Below, one piece after another: positions 53,398-63,356 of a DNA stretch of 64,000 bases. A model generated the notes under the pieces. That model was not told the origin of the DNA. It searched no databases and saw only the letters and a program-made list of their open reading frames with translations. Position 1 is the stretch's first letter, and the number at the start of each line of letters is the position of its first letter. This stretch comes from Sepioteuthis lessoniana. Taxonomy: Eukaryota; Mollusca; Cephalopoda; Myopsida; Loliginidae. Made by a program: the position numbers and the translations under genes. The stretch covers positions 19,470,027 through 19,534,026 of the forward strand of contig OY757916.1 of the NCBI GenBank assembly GCA_963585895.1, written 5' to 3'.

Positions 53398-54035
53398 TAT
53401 AAAGAGGATTTGATAATAAATAACCTATAATGGTTGATATATCATAAAACCCAACCCAACCAAATCCTATATATTTAGTATATATATGTATAAAGAGGAT
53501 TTGATAATAAATAACCTATAATGGTTGATACATTACAAAACCCAACCCAACCAAATCCTATATATTTAGTATATATATGTATAAAGAGGATTTGATAATA
53601 AATAACCTATAATGGTTGATACATTACAAAACCCAACCCAACCAAATCCTATATATTTAGTATATATATGTATAAAGAGGATTTGATAATAAATAACCTA
53701 TAATGGTTGATACATTACAAAACCCAACCCAACCAAATCCTATATATTTAGTATATATCTGTATAAAGATGATTTGATAATAAATAACCTATAATGGTTG
53801 ATACATTACAAAACCCAACCGAACCAAATCCTATATATCTAATATATATGTTTAAAGAGGATTTTACATTAAATAACCAATAATGATTGATATATCATAA
53901 AACTCAACTCAACCAAATCCTATATATTCAATATATATGTATAAAGAGGATTTGACAATAAATAACCTATAATGGTTCAAATACCATAAAACCCAACACA
54001 ACCAAATTCTATATATTTAATATATATGTATAAAT
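53398..54035 (+). repeat. 90-91-bp tandem array derived from the SINE tail
   Basis: Seven units start at about 53400, 53491, 53582, 53673, 53763, 53853 and 53942. Each has AAAGAGGATTTGATAATAAA, TAACCTATAATGGTTGATA and CCCAACCCAACCAAATCC plus a TATATATTTAGTATATA tract. The middle four are nearly identical, the outer ones diverged. Confidence 0.96.
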
Positions 54036-54086
54036 GTTGTATACTACACGTATAGATAATGATATTAATCGAACGCTACTTGGGGG

Positions 54087-54310
54087 TGTCCTCGTGGTGT
54101 AATGGTTAAAGCGATGGACTGCGGAATCATAGTAAGCGAGTTCGTACTCCAGTCGCGCTATTACGTTCACTTTCGGGCAAATACCATTGGGAAAAGTATG
54201 AACCTCCTTATCCTCCCAGCTATGGGTCAAATAGTACCACTACTGTTCTTCTCGAAGAATTGCTTTGGCATTAAATAACCTACAAAGGTTGATATACCAT
54301 TAAACAAAGA
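54087..54310 (+). repeat. S3 SINE, full-length
   Basis: Head CTCGTGGTGTAATGGTTAAA, B-box region GCGAGTTCGTACTCC, body CAGCTATGGGTCAAATAGTA, tail TTTGGCATTAAATAACC TACAAA GGTTGATATACC. Best example of S3 with its tail and the empty-site reference for the LTR at 12.1 kb. Confidence 0.9.
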
Positions 54311-54334
54311 AACCAAACAAAACAAAACAAAACC

Positions 54335-54770
54335 GAACGCTACCACAAATACATATTCAAATGCAGATGAAAACAGGCGGACTCTGTCATTTCAGACACG
54401 AACAGTTTTATTAACTTCTGACTTCAGTTTTTCGACACGAGGAGAAAGACACAATTCTTATTATGCTAACCCCATCCCAACGCATGGCGATTCTTGTGAT
54501 GTTTAAGATCTCTGTCGACAGAGATCCGAAAATCTTATCCACCACCTCAACGGTAGAAAACTCAACTCTCTGCCATTGGAGTTGAGTTTTTTCTTTCCGT
54601 TGTCTCCTTCTTCGTTCTGGGGTAGCACAGGTTCTTTCTTTTTTTTTTTGTTTTGTCTTTTTTCTTTGGAGTTGATGTTCTTATAATTCATTTTATGTTC
54701 TCTCTCCCCCACCTGAAATATCAGTCACCTGAAATTGATTTCCATCATTCTTAGCCGCTTCTAATCGTCT
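54335..54770 (-). mobile_element. LTR-c partial copy
   Basis: GCGGACTCTGTCATTTCAGA, TTCGACACGAGGAGAAAGAC, AAGATCTCTGTCGACAGAGA match the neighbouring copy, but both ends are missing. Two LTR-c segments in the same orientation lie about 100 bp apart. Confidence 0.7.
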
Positions 54771-54862
54771 AAAGTACCGTTGATAACCCAAGTTAAAAAT
54801 CAATTTATATCTTCCTTTTTTTCTCCTTGCCAAAGTCACTGCGCACTAAAATAACATTATTA

Positions 54863-55390
54863 TGTTGTATAACAGTAATAAAGATTCATATTCATATGCA
54901 AAAACATATGCGGACTCTGTCATTTTAGACATTAATGGTTTTATGAACTTCTGACTTCAGTTTTTCGACATGAGGAGAGAGACACAATTATTACTATGCT
55001 AACCCCATCCCAACACACGGTGCATCTTGTGGTGTTTAAGATCTCTGTCGGTAGAGATCCGAAAAACTTAACCGCCGCCGCAACGGCAGAGAACTCATTT
55101 ATCTGCCTCCATGGTCCAACTTTTAACTGAGTCTTTTACAAAATCCTCAAATTCTCAGGACCATCTCTCCTGGGCATGACGACATCCACACTCCAGCCCC
55201 TTTGCTGTCTGGGGTTTTATTATGATAATGGTGATTGTCATATCCTTTGCGGGCGAGCATAAAACTGTACCCAATGACTATGCACCTGTACCCAGAGCCG
55301 AATCGTTCAAAGCCTTACCAAACTAAATAATAAAATATAATCAACGAAAAATGATTAATATAAAAAAAATCATGCCTTAATTATATAACA
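54863..55390 (-). mobile_element. LTR-c copy
   Basis: 528 bp, ends TGTTGTATAACAG and TTATATAACA. It shares its length and content with the solo LTR at 43.1 kb in opposite orientation. No target duplication (ATTA/TAAA), possibly because of recombination with another LTR. Confidence 0.7.
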
Positions 55391-55630
55391 TAAAGAGGAT
55401 TTGACAATAAATAACTTATAACGGTTGATGTATCATAAAACCCAACCCAACTAAATCCTATATATTCAATATATGTGTATAAAGAGGATTTGACGATAAA
55501 TAACCAATAATGGTTGATATATCATAAAATCCAACCCAACTAAATCTTGTATATTTGATATATATGTGCAAAGAGGATTTGACATTAAATAACCTATAAT
55601 GGTTTATATACGACAAAACCCACCCAAACC
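55391..55630 (+). repeat. Second array of 90-bp tail units
   Basis: About three units of the type seen at 53.4-54.0 kb, starting exactly at the LTR end (TAAAGAGGATTTGACAATAA). Confidence 0.9.
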
Positions 55631-55631
55631 A

Positions 55632-56105
55632 ATCACCTTCATGTTCCAGAGATTTTTCATCTCTCTGGCAAGGTAAAAGTATTTGTCTCGTTTTTCTCTT
55701 TCATTTATTTTCCATCTTCAATCTGCAGGAGCAGCAAAATCTATAAGTTGACAAGTCTTTTTTTTCTTCTAGGTAAATGACAGTTGGTTTGGTCTACTAG
55801 TTTGGGTAAAGTGATCCATTTGAATCTAAGAGAGCCAGAGAATTTTATGCTTCTTATTTTCTAGAATTTTGGTTTGTGTATAAGCCATTTGTCAAAATTT
55901 CAGTCTTTTGCACAATTTCTGATGGATCATTTTCTCCGCACTGGCATGTACTCCTTTTGTGCCAGTTATCTGCATTCACTTATAAGAAGAACTGTTTCAT
56001 TTCTATCATCTCATAACCTCCATTTTTCTGTTCTTCTGTATATCAACAAATTTTACATTGACATGGTTAGTTTTTATGATATTATTCTATGCTATTATTA
56101 ATAGA
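55632..56105 (-). pseudogene. LINE L2 fragment, divergent type
   Basis: The minus strand runs through PDLTKLVDQTNCHLP-like words, then LVDFAAPADXR, then DKYFYLAREMKNLWNMKV. The same subfamily as 9281-9990. The 3' noncoding end is absent. Confidence 0.65.
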
Positions 56106-56177
56106 TATTCTGTTTCTCTCACCGGGTTTCTCCTGCGTTGCCAATTCCACATCAGCCAATGTGATAATTTTAATATA

Positions 56178-56606
56178 TAGGGTGTCTCAATACACATGGG
56201 ACTCATGTGACAATTAATAACTCTACAAATAATAATGTTGTGTTCTTTTTTGTTTCAGATTTGAAAATAGTATACTATAACAATCATAAATCCTGGATCA
56301 AAATGCCTTGGAAAAGAGAAGAAAAATATTTTGTATTACAACTTATTTGGAGACAAAATCATTCAAAAGTGTCTCAAGATAGATGCAACCCATTAATATG
56401 ATAAAGATTTATTACTGAGACAAGAAACTCAAAAAAAGATTGCATGTCCAAGAAGCTGATATAATAAAAAAAAACATTGATTTGATGTCTCCAGCTCAAA
56501 GGATATATTTTTTACAGAACGTGTTCCAAATGACCGCCATTGCGCTTATCTAAATAATAATACATTATCATATTAATGAGTTGCATCCATTTTGAGACAC
56601 CCTGTA
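56178..56606 (+). mobile_element. ~430-bp mini-transposon with GGGTGTCTCAA ends
   Basis: GGGTGTCTCAATACACATGG on the left and the reverse of TTTTGAGACACCC on the right, next to TA. Inside, the frame 56303-56401 (MPWKREEKYFVLQLIWRQNH) looks like a transposase N-terminus cut short. A second, internal AGTGTCTCAAGATAGATGCA end-like sequence at 56368-56388 suggests nested or duplicated ends. Confidence 0.75.
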
Positions 56607-56755
56607 CTACAGTAAAATTCTTGATCTTGTGCGTTCAAGCAGAAAAAAATTACTTATACAATGGAAGAAATTATAACGATGATAACGTAACCATTGCTAC
56701 AATAAAGGGATTAAAAAAACGAATCATTTCTTGAGTAGACGTGTAGTTTTTGGCA

Positions 56756-57283
56756 GTCATCATCATCATCATCATGTCGTGCCGCTAGCACGGATATCCC
56801 TGACCCTCTCTCGCTACTTCTCCCTATCACTCATCGCCTCCGGTAGGTCTTCAGGGCTACATCCCGTATCCTCATATAGCTGCTGAATGTATGTTCGAGC
56901 TGGTCGTCCTGCTTTTGCCCGGCCATATGTGGGGGTCCATAGGAGTACATCACTTATGAGCTCGTCCCTGCTTCTCCAGCAGTGTCCTGCATGTCTGGTT
57001 CGTTTAACTTGGATAGTTTTCGTGATGGGAGGTAGGAGGCCGTATAGTTGGTGCTTTGTGGGGTGTTGCCGCCAGGACTTGTTCAATATTGCTCGCAACA
57101 TTCTTGTGTAATTGCCGTCTAGCTTCTTCTCCAGCCGTTTAGTTAGCGTCCAAGTAGTGCATCCATACAGCAGTATCGATACGACCGCTGCCTGGAAGAA
57201 ACTGCGTTTCATTTTATCGGTCAGGTCTGATTTCCATATGATCGATAGCCTATCGATAGCTGTCCATGCCTTCGTTAGCCGCA
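56756..57283 (-). pseudogene. LINE L1x 3'-end fragment, well preserved
   Basis: The minus frame 57284-56814 is open for 156 residues: LTKAWTAIDRLSIIWKSDLT, SFFQAAVVSILLYGCTTWTL, GRAKAGRPARTYIQQLYEDT. It ends in ATG repeats (56757-56775). This is the longest unbroken stretch of the family's C-terminal end here, so probably the youngest copy. Confidence 0.92.
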
Positions 57284-57319
57284 AGTTTAAAACAACTCAA
57301 AGAAAAATACCGATTAGTT

Positions 57320-57368
57320 TCTTTATTTGATGGCATATTAACTTTCGTAGGTTATTCAATGCTAAAGG
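57320..57368 (-). repeat. Hairpin tail
   Basis: GATGGCATATTAACTTTCGT then AGGTTATTCAATGCTAAA: the shared tail in reverse sense, not attached to a visible SINE body. Confidence 0.6.
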
Positions 57369-57384
57369 TACCCTTGTAAGTAAG

Positions 57385-58121
57385 TAAAGTTGGCGACCGC
57401 AATCGAGGGTGAAAAGAAGGCCCCCTTTTCAATAGCTACTACAACGAGGTGTAGGGGCGCTACTCCTTTCTCTTGATTGCTCCTCTTTACCCTTGATACG
57501 TACCTTTTATTACTGAGTGTTAAGCAAGTGTAATATTACGGACGGGCGCTGTCGTCAATCAGTGAAGGTGTCACGAGACTAGCGCGTGCGGGCAGAATGA
57601 CCTGCAAAGTTAGACGTGATTTTAAAATAATCACAGATGTATTATCACGTGTTTCACTGGTGACATCGAACATTCGAGGATCTTCGATTTGTTCTCCAAA
57701 ATCTCTATATAAGAAAACGAGTAACGAGATTTTGACAAAGTTGAAGGCAGTTGTCAAAACGGGTGCGTTAAAGGTTCTGAGGTCCCGACCCGTCTTATCC
57801 CTGTCCGCTACGACCTATCTGTCTGGTGTGCGTCAAACAGCCAACTCTCACCCACACCCTGTCACCACCAAGAGGAAGGGAGAAGAAGGACGCAACTAAA
57901 ATGAACTTTTCGATTTGCAGCAATCATATCTGAATAATAAACGACTGCTATATTTTCTTCCCTTAACTTCGATTTTGAGTATTTCTTTTTCTGTGGACTT
58001 TTTTCTTTACAGTACAAAACGTTGGTCCTATGGTACACAAGGAGGTATCAAGTATCATTTTTAAAGTCTTTGGTATGATGCGACGTGGGATTGAACCCAG
58101 GTCTCCCGGACCATTGGCGTG
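57385..58121 (-). repeat. S1 SINE interrupted by an LTR
   Basis: 57385-57528 (GACCGCAATCGAGGGTG ... TGTTAAGCAAG) and 58038-58121 (CAAGGAGGTATCAAGTATC ... GACCATTGGCG) join to one S1 copy if the LTR and one CAAG are removed. Confidence 0.92.
57529..58037 (+). mobile_element. Solo LTR in S1 SINE, target duplication CAAG
   Basis: 509 bp, ends TGTAATATTACGG and CTATGGTACA, with CAAG on both sides (57525-57528, 58038-58041). A TATA-type CTATATAAG lies at about 57703 and AATAATAAACG near 57935 is a poly(A)-signal candidate. The 100-residue frame 57597-57899 lies within the LTR and shows no motif. Confidence 0.93.
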
Positions 58122-58275
58122 GAGAACAGAATTGGTACTATTTGATCCATTGCTGGGAGATTAAAGGGGTTCATATCTTTCCCAAAAGTATTTGTCCGAA
58201 AGTAAAAGCAATAGTATGATTGGAGTTTGAACTTACTTTCTATGATGTTGCAGTCTATTTCGTTGGCTTGTACGT
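58122..58275 (-). repeat. S3-type SINE, partial
   Basis: CTATTTGATCCATTGCTGGG, CTTTCCCAAAAGTATTTG, GAGTTTGAACTTACTTTC. Confidence 0.7.
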
Positions 58276-58550
58276 CATAGAGGAACCCCCCCCCCGGACT
58301 CAAATACAGAAAAACAAGTGAGCTCAAAAATTCTCTCGGACATCTTTTACGTCTTTTTTTTTATATTCCGTAAGGAAATTACTTCAAACAGAATTATTTA
58401 AATACGTTCCTGACCTGTCAGTATGACTTGGAATACGCTGAATATAACCCCTGCAAAAAGAAGAAGAAGAAACTTAAAAGCTAAGTATTTTGAGGGGAGC
58501 ATAAACTTACCTTAACAGATACTCTTCTATCCAATCGATTAATTAATTCT
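58276..58550. other. No recognised gene
   Basis: C-run at 58287-58295. No motif-bearing frame or repeat family. Confidence 0.4.
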
Positions 58551-58553
58551 AAC

Positions 58554-58932
58554 GGCATGTTAAACCTAAGGAATGTTAACTCTAAAGCATGTTAAAACGA
58601 AGGCTTCATAACTCTAAAGCGTGTTAACCCTAAAGCATATTAACCCTAAAGTATATTAACCCTTAGGCATGTTACACCGAAAGCATGATAACCCTAAAGC
58701 ATGTTAGCCCTAAAGTGTGTTAAGCCGAAAGCATTTTAACCCTAAAGCATGTTAGCCCTAAAGCGTGTTAACCCGAAGGCACGATAGCCATAAAGCATGT
58801 TAACCCTAAAGCTTATTAACCCGAAGGCATGATAACGCTAAAGGATGTTAACCCTAAAGCATGTTAACCCGAAGGCATGTTAACCCTAAAGCATGTTAAA
58901 CCTGAAGCATATTAACTCGAAGGCATGTTAGC
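58554..58932 (+). repeat. 16-bp tandem array with 48-bp higher-order period
   Basis: About 24 units of TTAACCCTAAAGCATG. From the eighth unit on, every third unit carries CGAA in place of CTAA (units 8, 11, 14, 17, 20, 23), and the unit after it often starts ATAA. So the real repeat is 3 x 16 bp. TAACCCTAA inside the unit resembles telomeric CCCTAA, but the period is not 6. Confidence 0.96.
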
Positions 58933-58934
58933 CT

Positions 58935-59165
58935 TTAGAATATACTGATTGTATCACTTGCAAAAAAGGGGGTTCCTGTGTTTGACAATAATCTACATCT
59001 GATAGTGATGCTCCAATTATGGACATCTGTGGAATGCAGACTATCCCTTCATTGCCATTACTCCCAGGTCGATTCTAACCGGAGTGGTTGTACCTATTAG
59101 GGTCCCATCTAAGGGTCAAATAGATCTTTTTAGAAATATTTGTATTCGATAGCAGTGTGTGCCAA
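58935..59165 (+). repeat. Composite repeat family C
   Basis: GATTGTATCACTTGCAAAAA, CATTGCCATTACTCCCAGG, TAACCGGAGTGGTTGTACC, GGTCCCATCTAAGGGTCAA. Confidence 0.8.
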
Positions 59166-59202
59166 AAAAACTCTCGAGAAACAACACCACAAAATATGTA
59201 AA

Positions 59203-59575
59203 TCATCATTATCAAGTTGCACTGACAGCATGGATTTCCCTAATTCTCTCTCTCCATCCATCCCTATCATCCATCGCTCTTGGCAGGTCTTACAAACTAC
59301 ATCCTATGTCCACACAGAGCTGATGTAAATAAGTTCTTGCAGGTCAACCAACACTGGCACGTCTATGTGTACGGGTCCATAAAAAACGTCACTTATGAGT
59401 TCGTTCTTGCTCCGCCAGTAATGTCCCTCATGTCTTGTTCGTCTTTTTTGGATGTTTTTAAGATAGGAGGTAAGCGGCCGCACAGCTTTTGTTTCGTGAG
59501 GTGTTGCTTCCAGGATTTGTTTAAAATACCTCGTATCATTCTTGAGTAGTTCCCATCTAACATGAATGTACAATG
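59203..59575 (-). pseudogene. LINE L1x 3'-end fragment, oldest
   Basis: Minus frame 59582-59304: LKNDTRYFKQILEATPHETK, KRRTRHEGHYWRSKNELISD. More diverged than the other copies (ATPHETKAV where others read QHPTKQQ). Ends near 59205 with ATGATG. Confidence 0.85.
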
Positions 59576-59714
59576 AACTCAATTCCCAAATAGCTAGGTA
59601 CTGAATAACTTTAGACGTTTTGGCATGCCGTTAAAATCAATCAAATACGTCCTACGTTTAATTTTTAATTCATGGAATGCTCTGAAAATAATGCTCCCAT
59701 TAATTTCTAGTGGG

Positions 59715-60255
59715 GGGTATTTTATGGCATATCAACCATTGTAGGTTATTTAATGCCAAATCCGGTTTATTCATATATATTAGATATGATTTGAAAACAT
59801 AAGTCAACAGAATGGTTTCAAGTATTCCTGTGTATCACTAACAATTCAATTAAACATCAGTGATTTGTTTACACACAGTTAAATGATCAAACAGTTCTAT
59901 TTCAAACAATTTAGTTTAGCATAGGTCAACAAAGCTAAATGGTTCCATTGCTATGTATCACCAACAATTCAATTAAACATCATTTATCTATAGACAATTA
60001 GATGATCAAACAGTTCTTTTTCAAAGAATTCATTTTAGCCTAAGTCATTTGTTTGCACTCATTTTAAATGTCAAACAGTTCTATTTGACCTATAGATAGG
60101 ATCCTATCAGGTGCTACCACTCCGGGTTCAGATTGGACCTGGGAGCGATGGCATTGAAGGGGTACTCCGCATTTTTCAAAGCTCCAGCAATAGTGGAGCC
60201 TCACCACCAGATTGCTTAATGTCATATACAGGATAATCGTTGGGTGGGGGTCTTA
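59715..60255 (-). repeat. Composite repeat family C, reversed, full architecture
   Basis: Hairpin tail (59722-59760: GGCATATCAACCATTGTAGG, TTATTTAATGCC), TATATAT spacer, five monomers, then GATCCTATCAGGTGCTACC, CACTCCGGGTTCAGATTGG, and the 5' block end near GGATAATCGTTGGGTGGG. Confidence 0.88.
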
Positions 60256-60299
60256 TCTAGCACTTTCGCCCCAGCCCCTCAGCCTCCAGCGTCTAACTC

Positions 60300-60560
60300 T
60301 CAGGGTTGAGGTGTCGACTCGCTATTAACCGAATTTAAGAGAGTAGCCATAGGTCCCCAGAACATCCGTAGATTATTCAACCAGTCCACTGGTTTAATCC
60401 CCCTTCTTGCCCACGTTGTGATTTTAATCCAGAAAGCAGAAGGGATATCCGTCCATTCAGAGTCGACAGAAGATGTAGACACGGCTGGGGAGTCTTCGCT
60501 AAGAAATTTAGAATGCAGCAAAAAAAAAAAAAAATTTAATATCTGCGGAAAGCCGAACAA
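60300..60560 (-). other. Unassigned 86-residue open frame
   Basis: WTDIPSAFWIKITTWARRGI and MFWGPMATLLNSVN give an unusually Trp-rich, protein-like sequence compared with other frames here. The first 20 residues come from a T-run. I do not recognise it. It might be a remnant of an element interior next to the LTR at 60682, but the strands disagree. Confidence 0.3.
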
Positions 60561-60681
60561 ACAACTGCTAAATTCTTCGTGTCTTTTATTTAGCAGAAAA
60601 GAATAGTAGAGAAAAGAAACGGGTTACAGAAAAGAAAAGTATTTTACGTAAAAACTCATTCACTGGATTCTTGAGAAAGAT

Positions 60682-61908
60682 TGTGACGGTGTATAAAATA
60701 CTTATCTCATAACGAGAGTTTATTTTACGCACGTGTGACGCTGGGGCAGTCTGGCACTTGATCCCACGCAAAATAAGTCCTAGTTAAGATTCCTTTTTTG
60801 GGGAAGGGCATATAGGAAGTGGCAGATAATGTGGGGGTTAACTTGGGGCTAGACTGACCGCCGCTGGCAAGGGGGTTTCTAAATTTCAGGTTACAAACAC
60901 ACCCACCTGGCCACTTCCTCTTCCTACCTCCCTAGGATAATGGAAGACATGGACCTCTAGGTTGAGATAAAATATAATTATTTGTAGTCGGCAACTCCAA
61001 TTTCTCGTGTAATATTTTTAAAGGCGAATAGGACATTTAGCGAGAATAAATTGAGGCGAACGAATCTGAAAAAGATATACATGCAAAAGAAGGCAACTCG
61101 CTGGGTAAATGTCACGTGATCTACCACTGAGACGAGAGAAATAAGAAACTTCCCCTATCCCTCCATGTTTGAAATAACAGGCCGCCAAAGACTGGCCGTT
61201 AAAAGAGGAATAAGGAATGTAGGTCAACTTCGGCCGGCCTGTTGAAGGAAGAAAAGGATGTAGGTCATGCTATCTGTACCCCGTAACCTCACCCAGGTAA
61301 AAGAGATAGTAGTCCGAACGAATCGCCTGACAGAAGAAAGAGGCTAAATGATTGGCCAGAATCCTAAAGCGGAAGTAGCGCCCTTTTTCGTCAGCGGAAA
61401 TTGGGATAAGGAAATCAGTTTAGAAGACAGATGTCGCCGTGAACAAAGGGGCGAATCTTGTGCCAAACTTCGGGCGAAGAAGCAGAACCGGGATTTTCAA
61501 GACAGTAGTTGAGGTGATAAGATATATTGAAACTGCCGTCGAAATTCCCGGGGAAACGCGGAAAGAATCTTGGACAAGAAAATAACAGACGCCTTCAAGC
61601 CAAGCTATATATAAAACCCCGCTAGCCCGTAAAAGAGAAAATACTCTCAGAAGGAACCCGCCAAAAACCTAAGTAAACATTAAGACTGTTTCTCCCTTCC
61701 TAAGTACTGCTATTACATACTCTGTCTCTGTCTGTCTCTCTCTCTCTCAATTTAAAGAAGGAAGAAAGAAAAGAATAAGGAAGAAAGACATTTGTACTTT
61801 GATATTATCCGCTGATAATATAAAGCCGTCACGTTAAATATGTGTGTCCGCATGTATTAAAAAAACCTTGTTATATTTTATATCTCTCCTCGTGTCGAAA
61901 TATATTCA
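60682..61908 (+). mobile_element. Long LTR, family LTR-d, complete copy
   Basis: Limits were set by comparison with the inverted segments downstream: TGTGACGGTG at the left, TATATTCA at the right, 1227 bp. A CTATATATAAAA box at about 61605 sits 300 bp before the right end, as expected at a U3/R border. A purine-rich stretch lies upstream (60594-60640). No target duplication (AAGAT/TTGTG). Confidence 0.7.
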
Positions 61909-61914
61909 TTGTGT

Positions 61915-62390
61915 TGTCTGCCTATCAAGTTGTCTATTGCATGTTCCTTTTCAGCTTCATTCGCCTCGTGTTACTCTCGTTAAATGTCCTACTCGTCTTT
62001 AAAAATATTACACGAGAAACTGGAGTTGTCGACCACGGTAAATAATGTTATTATATATATAAACCCCTAGAGGCTCATATCTTCCATTATCCTAGGGGTA
62101 GGAAGAGGTAGTGGCCTGGTGGGTGAGTGTGTAATGTGAAATTTGGAAACCCCTTGGAAACCCGGTCAGTCTAGCCCCAAATTAACCCCAATATAATCTG
62201 CCAGTTTCCCTACGCCCAAAAAGGGAATCTTAACTGGAACTTATTCTGCGGGAGGGTCAAGTGCCAGGCTGCCCCGTCTTCACACGTGCGAAAAATAAAC
62301 TCCCGTCCTTGGATAAATATTTAATGGCACCCGCGCATACGCTTTTGAATGGTTTCTCGTCCGGGGATCTTAAATATCTTATACCGCGTC
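61915..62390 (-). mobile_element. LTR-d 5' segment, inverted
   Basis: Inverted match to 60682-61090: GGTCAGTCTAGCCCC, AAAAATATTACACGAGAAAC, GGGAATCTTAACTGGAAC, CCGCGTCACA pair with their reverses in the plus copy. Confidence 0.8.
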
Positions 62391-62397
62391 ACAGTAA

Positions 62398-63310
62398 ATA
62401 ACAATAAATTTCAACGAGGGGACATTTAAAATATAACCAAGATTTTTATAGTCGAGGTACAAACAAATATTTATAGGAGCCGGCTATATTTCACCAGCAC
62501 ACAGTCTCAAATACAAATGTCTTTCTTTCTTCCTTTTTCTTTTCTTTCTTCTTTCTTTCCTTTTCTTTTCTTTGTACTTTTCTTTCTTTACTCTTGAACC
62601 TTGGAAAGGTAGCTAAGACTACTCATTCGTTTACAGTATATGAAATGAGTCTTTTCATTCTATTTCTCTTCTTTTCTTAATGCATATAATTCTTTATATG
62701 CTTCTTTCTTTAAATTGAGAGAGAGGGCATATAATTGCAATACTTAGAAAGGGTTAGGGAGAAAACGGTTTTAAGGTTTTCTAAGCTTTTTCGAAGGGTT
62801 TGTTCTGAGATTTCGTTTCTTTTACGGGCTAGCAGGATTCTGTAGAGCTCGGCTTGAAGGTATCTGTTATCTCCTGTCCAAGAACTCTATTTAACTTCTT
62901 CGCCCGGAGTTTTGGCATCAGATCAGTACGTCCTTTCACGGTGACCCCCGTCCTAAAAACTGAAATTCTTTTTCCCTATTTCCGCTGACGAAAAGGGTGC
63001 TACTTCCGGCTTTAGGGTTCTGGCCAATCATTTGGCCTCTTTCTTCTTCCTCCACTTCCCCCTGTCATGCTATTCATTCGGGCTACTATACTGACCTCTG
63101 TATGCCCTTCTCTGTCCACCCGGTCACAGAGTGTAGGCAGCTCTTGGCTTTCATTCTAACCTGGATTCGTTACTTCGTTCAACAGGCATGCCGAGGAGTT
63201 GACCTACATTCCTATTCCTCTTTTAACGGTCAATCTTTGGGGCCTGTTAATTCAAACACCGGGGGTAGGGGAAATTGATCTTACCTCTCTCCTCTCAGTA
63301 GCAGACCACG
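62398..63310 (-). mobile_element. LTR-d 3' two-thirds, inverted
   Basis: Inverted match to 61090-61905: ATACAAATGTCTTTCTTTC, GCCAATCATTTGGCC, TCCTCTTTTAACGGTCAATC, CAGACCACGTGAC. On the minus strand it is followed after about 8 bp (TTATTTAC) by the start of the other inverted segment: an LTR-end/LTR-start junction. The 93-residue plus frame 62997-63278 is within it. Confidence 0.8.
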
Positions 63311-63356
63311 TGACAGAGAGAGAGAGAGAGAGAGAGAGTGAGTGTGTGTGTGTGTG
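63311..63356. repeat. (GA)n(GT)n microsatellite
   Basis: About 26 bases of GA then TGAGTGTGTGTGTG, at the point where the LTR-d match stops. Confidence 0.95.

Noticed and set aside
57597..57899. 100-residue open frame as a host gene
   Set aside because: It lies inside a solo LTR with clear ends and target duplication and has no recognisable motif.
58554..58932. Degenerate telomere repeat
   Set aside because: The CCCTAA-like core is present, but the period is 16 bp with a 48-bp order, unlike a 6-bp telomere array.
60418..60606. Plus-strand frame of 62 residues
   Set aside because: It includes a poly-Lys run from an A-homopolymer and is antisense to a more protein-like frame that is itself unassigned.
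62997..63278. 93-residue plus-strand open frame as a gene
   Set aside because: It lies wholly in the inverted LTR-d segment, and the other LTR copy does not keep the frame open.
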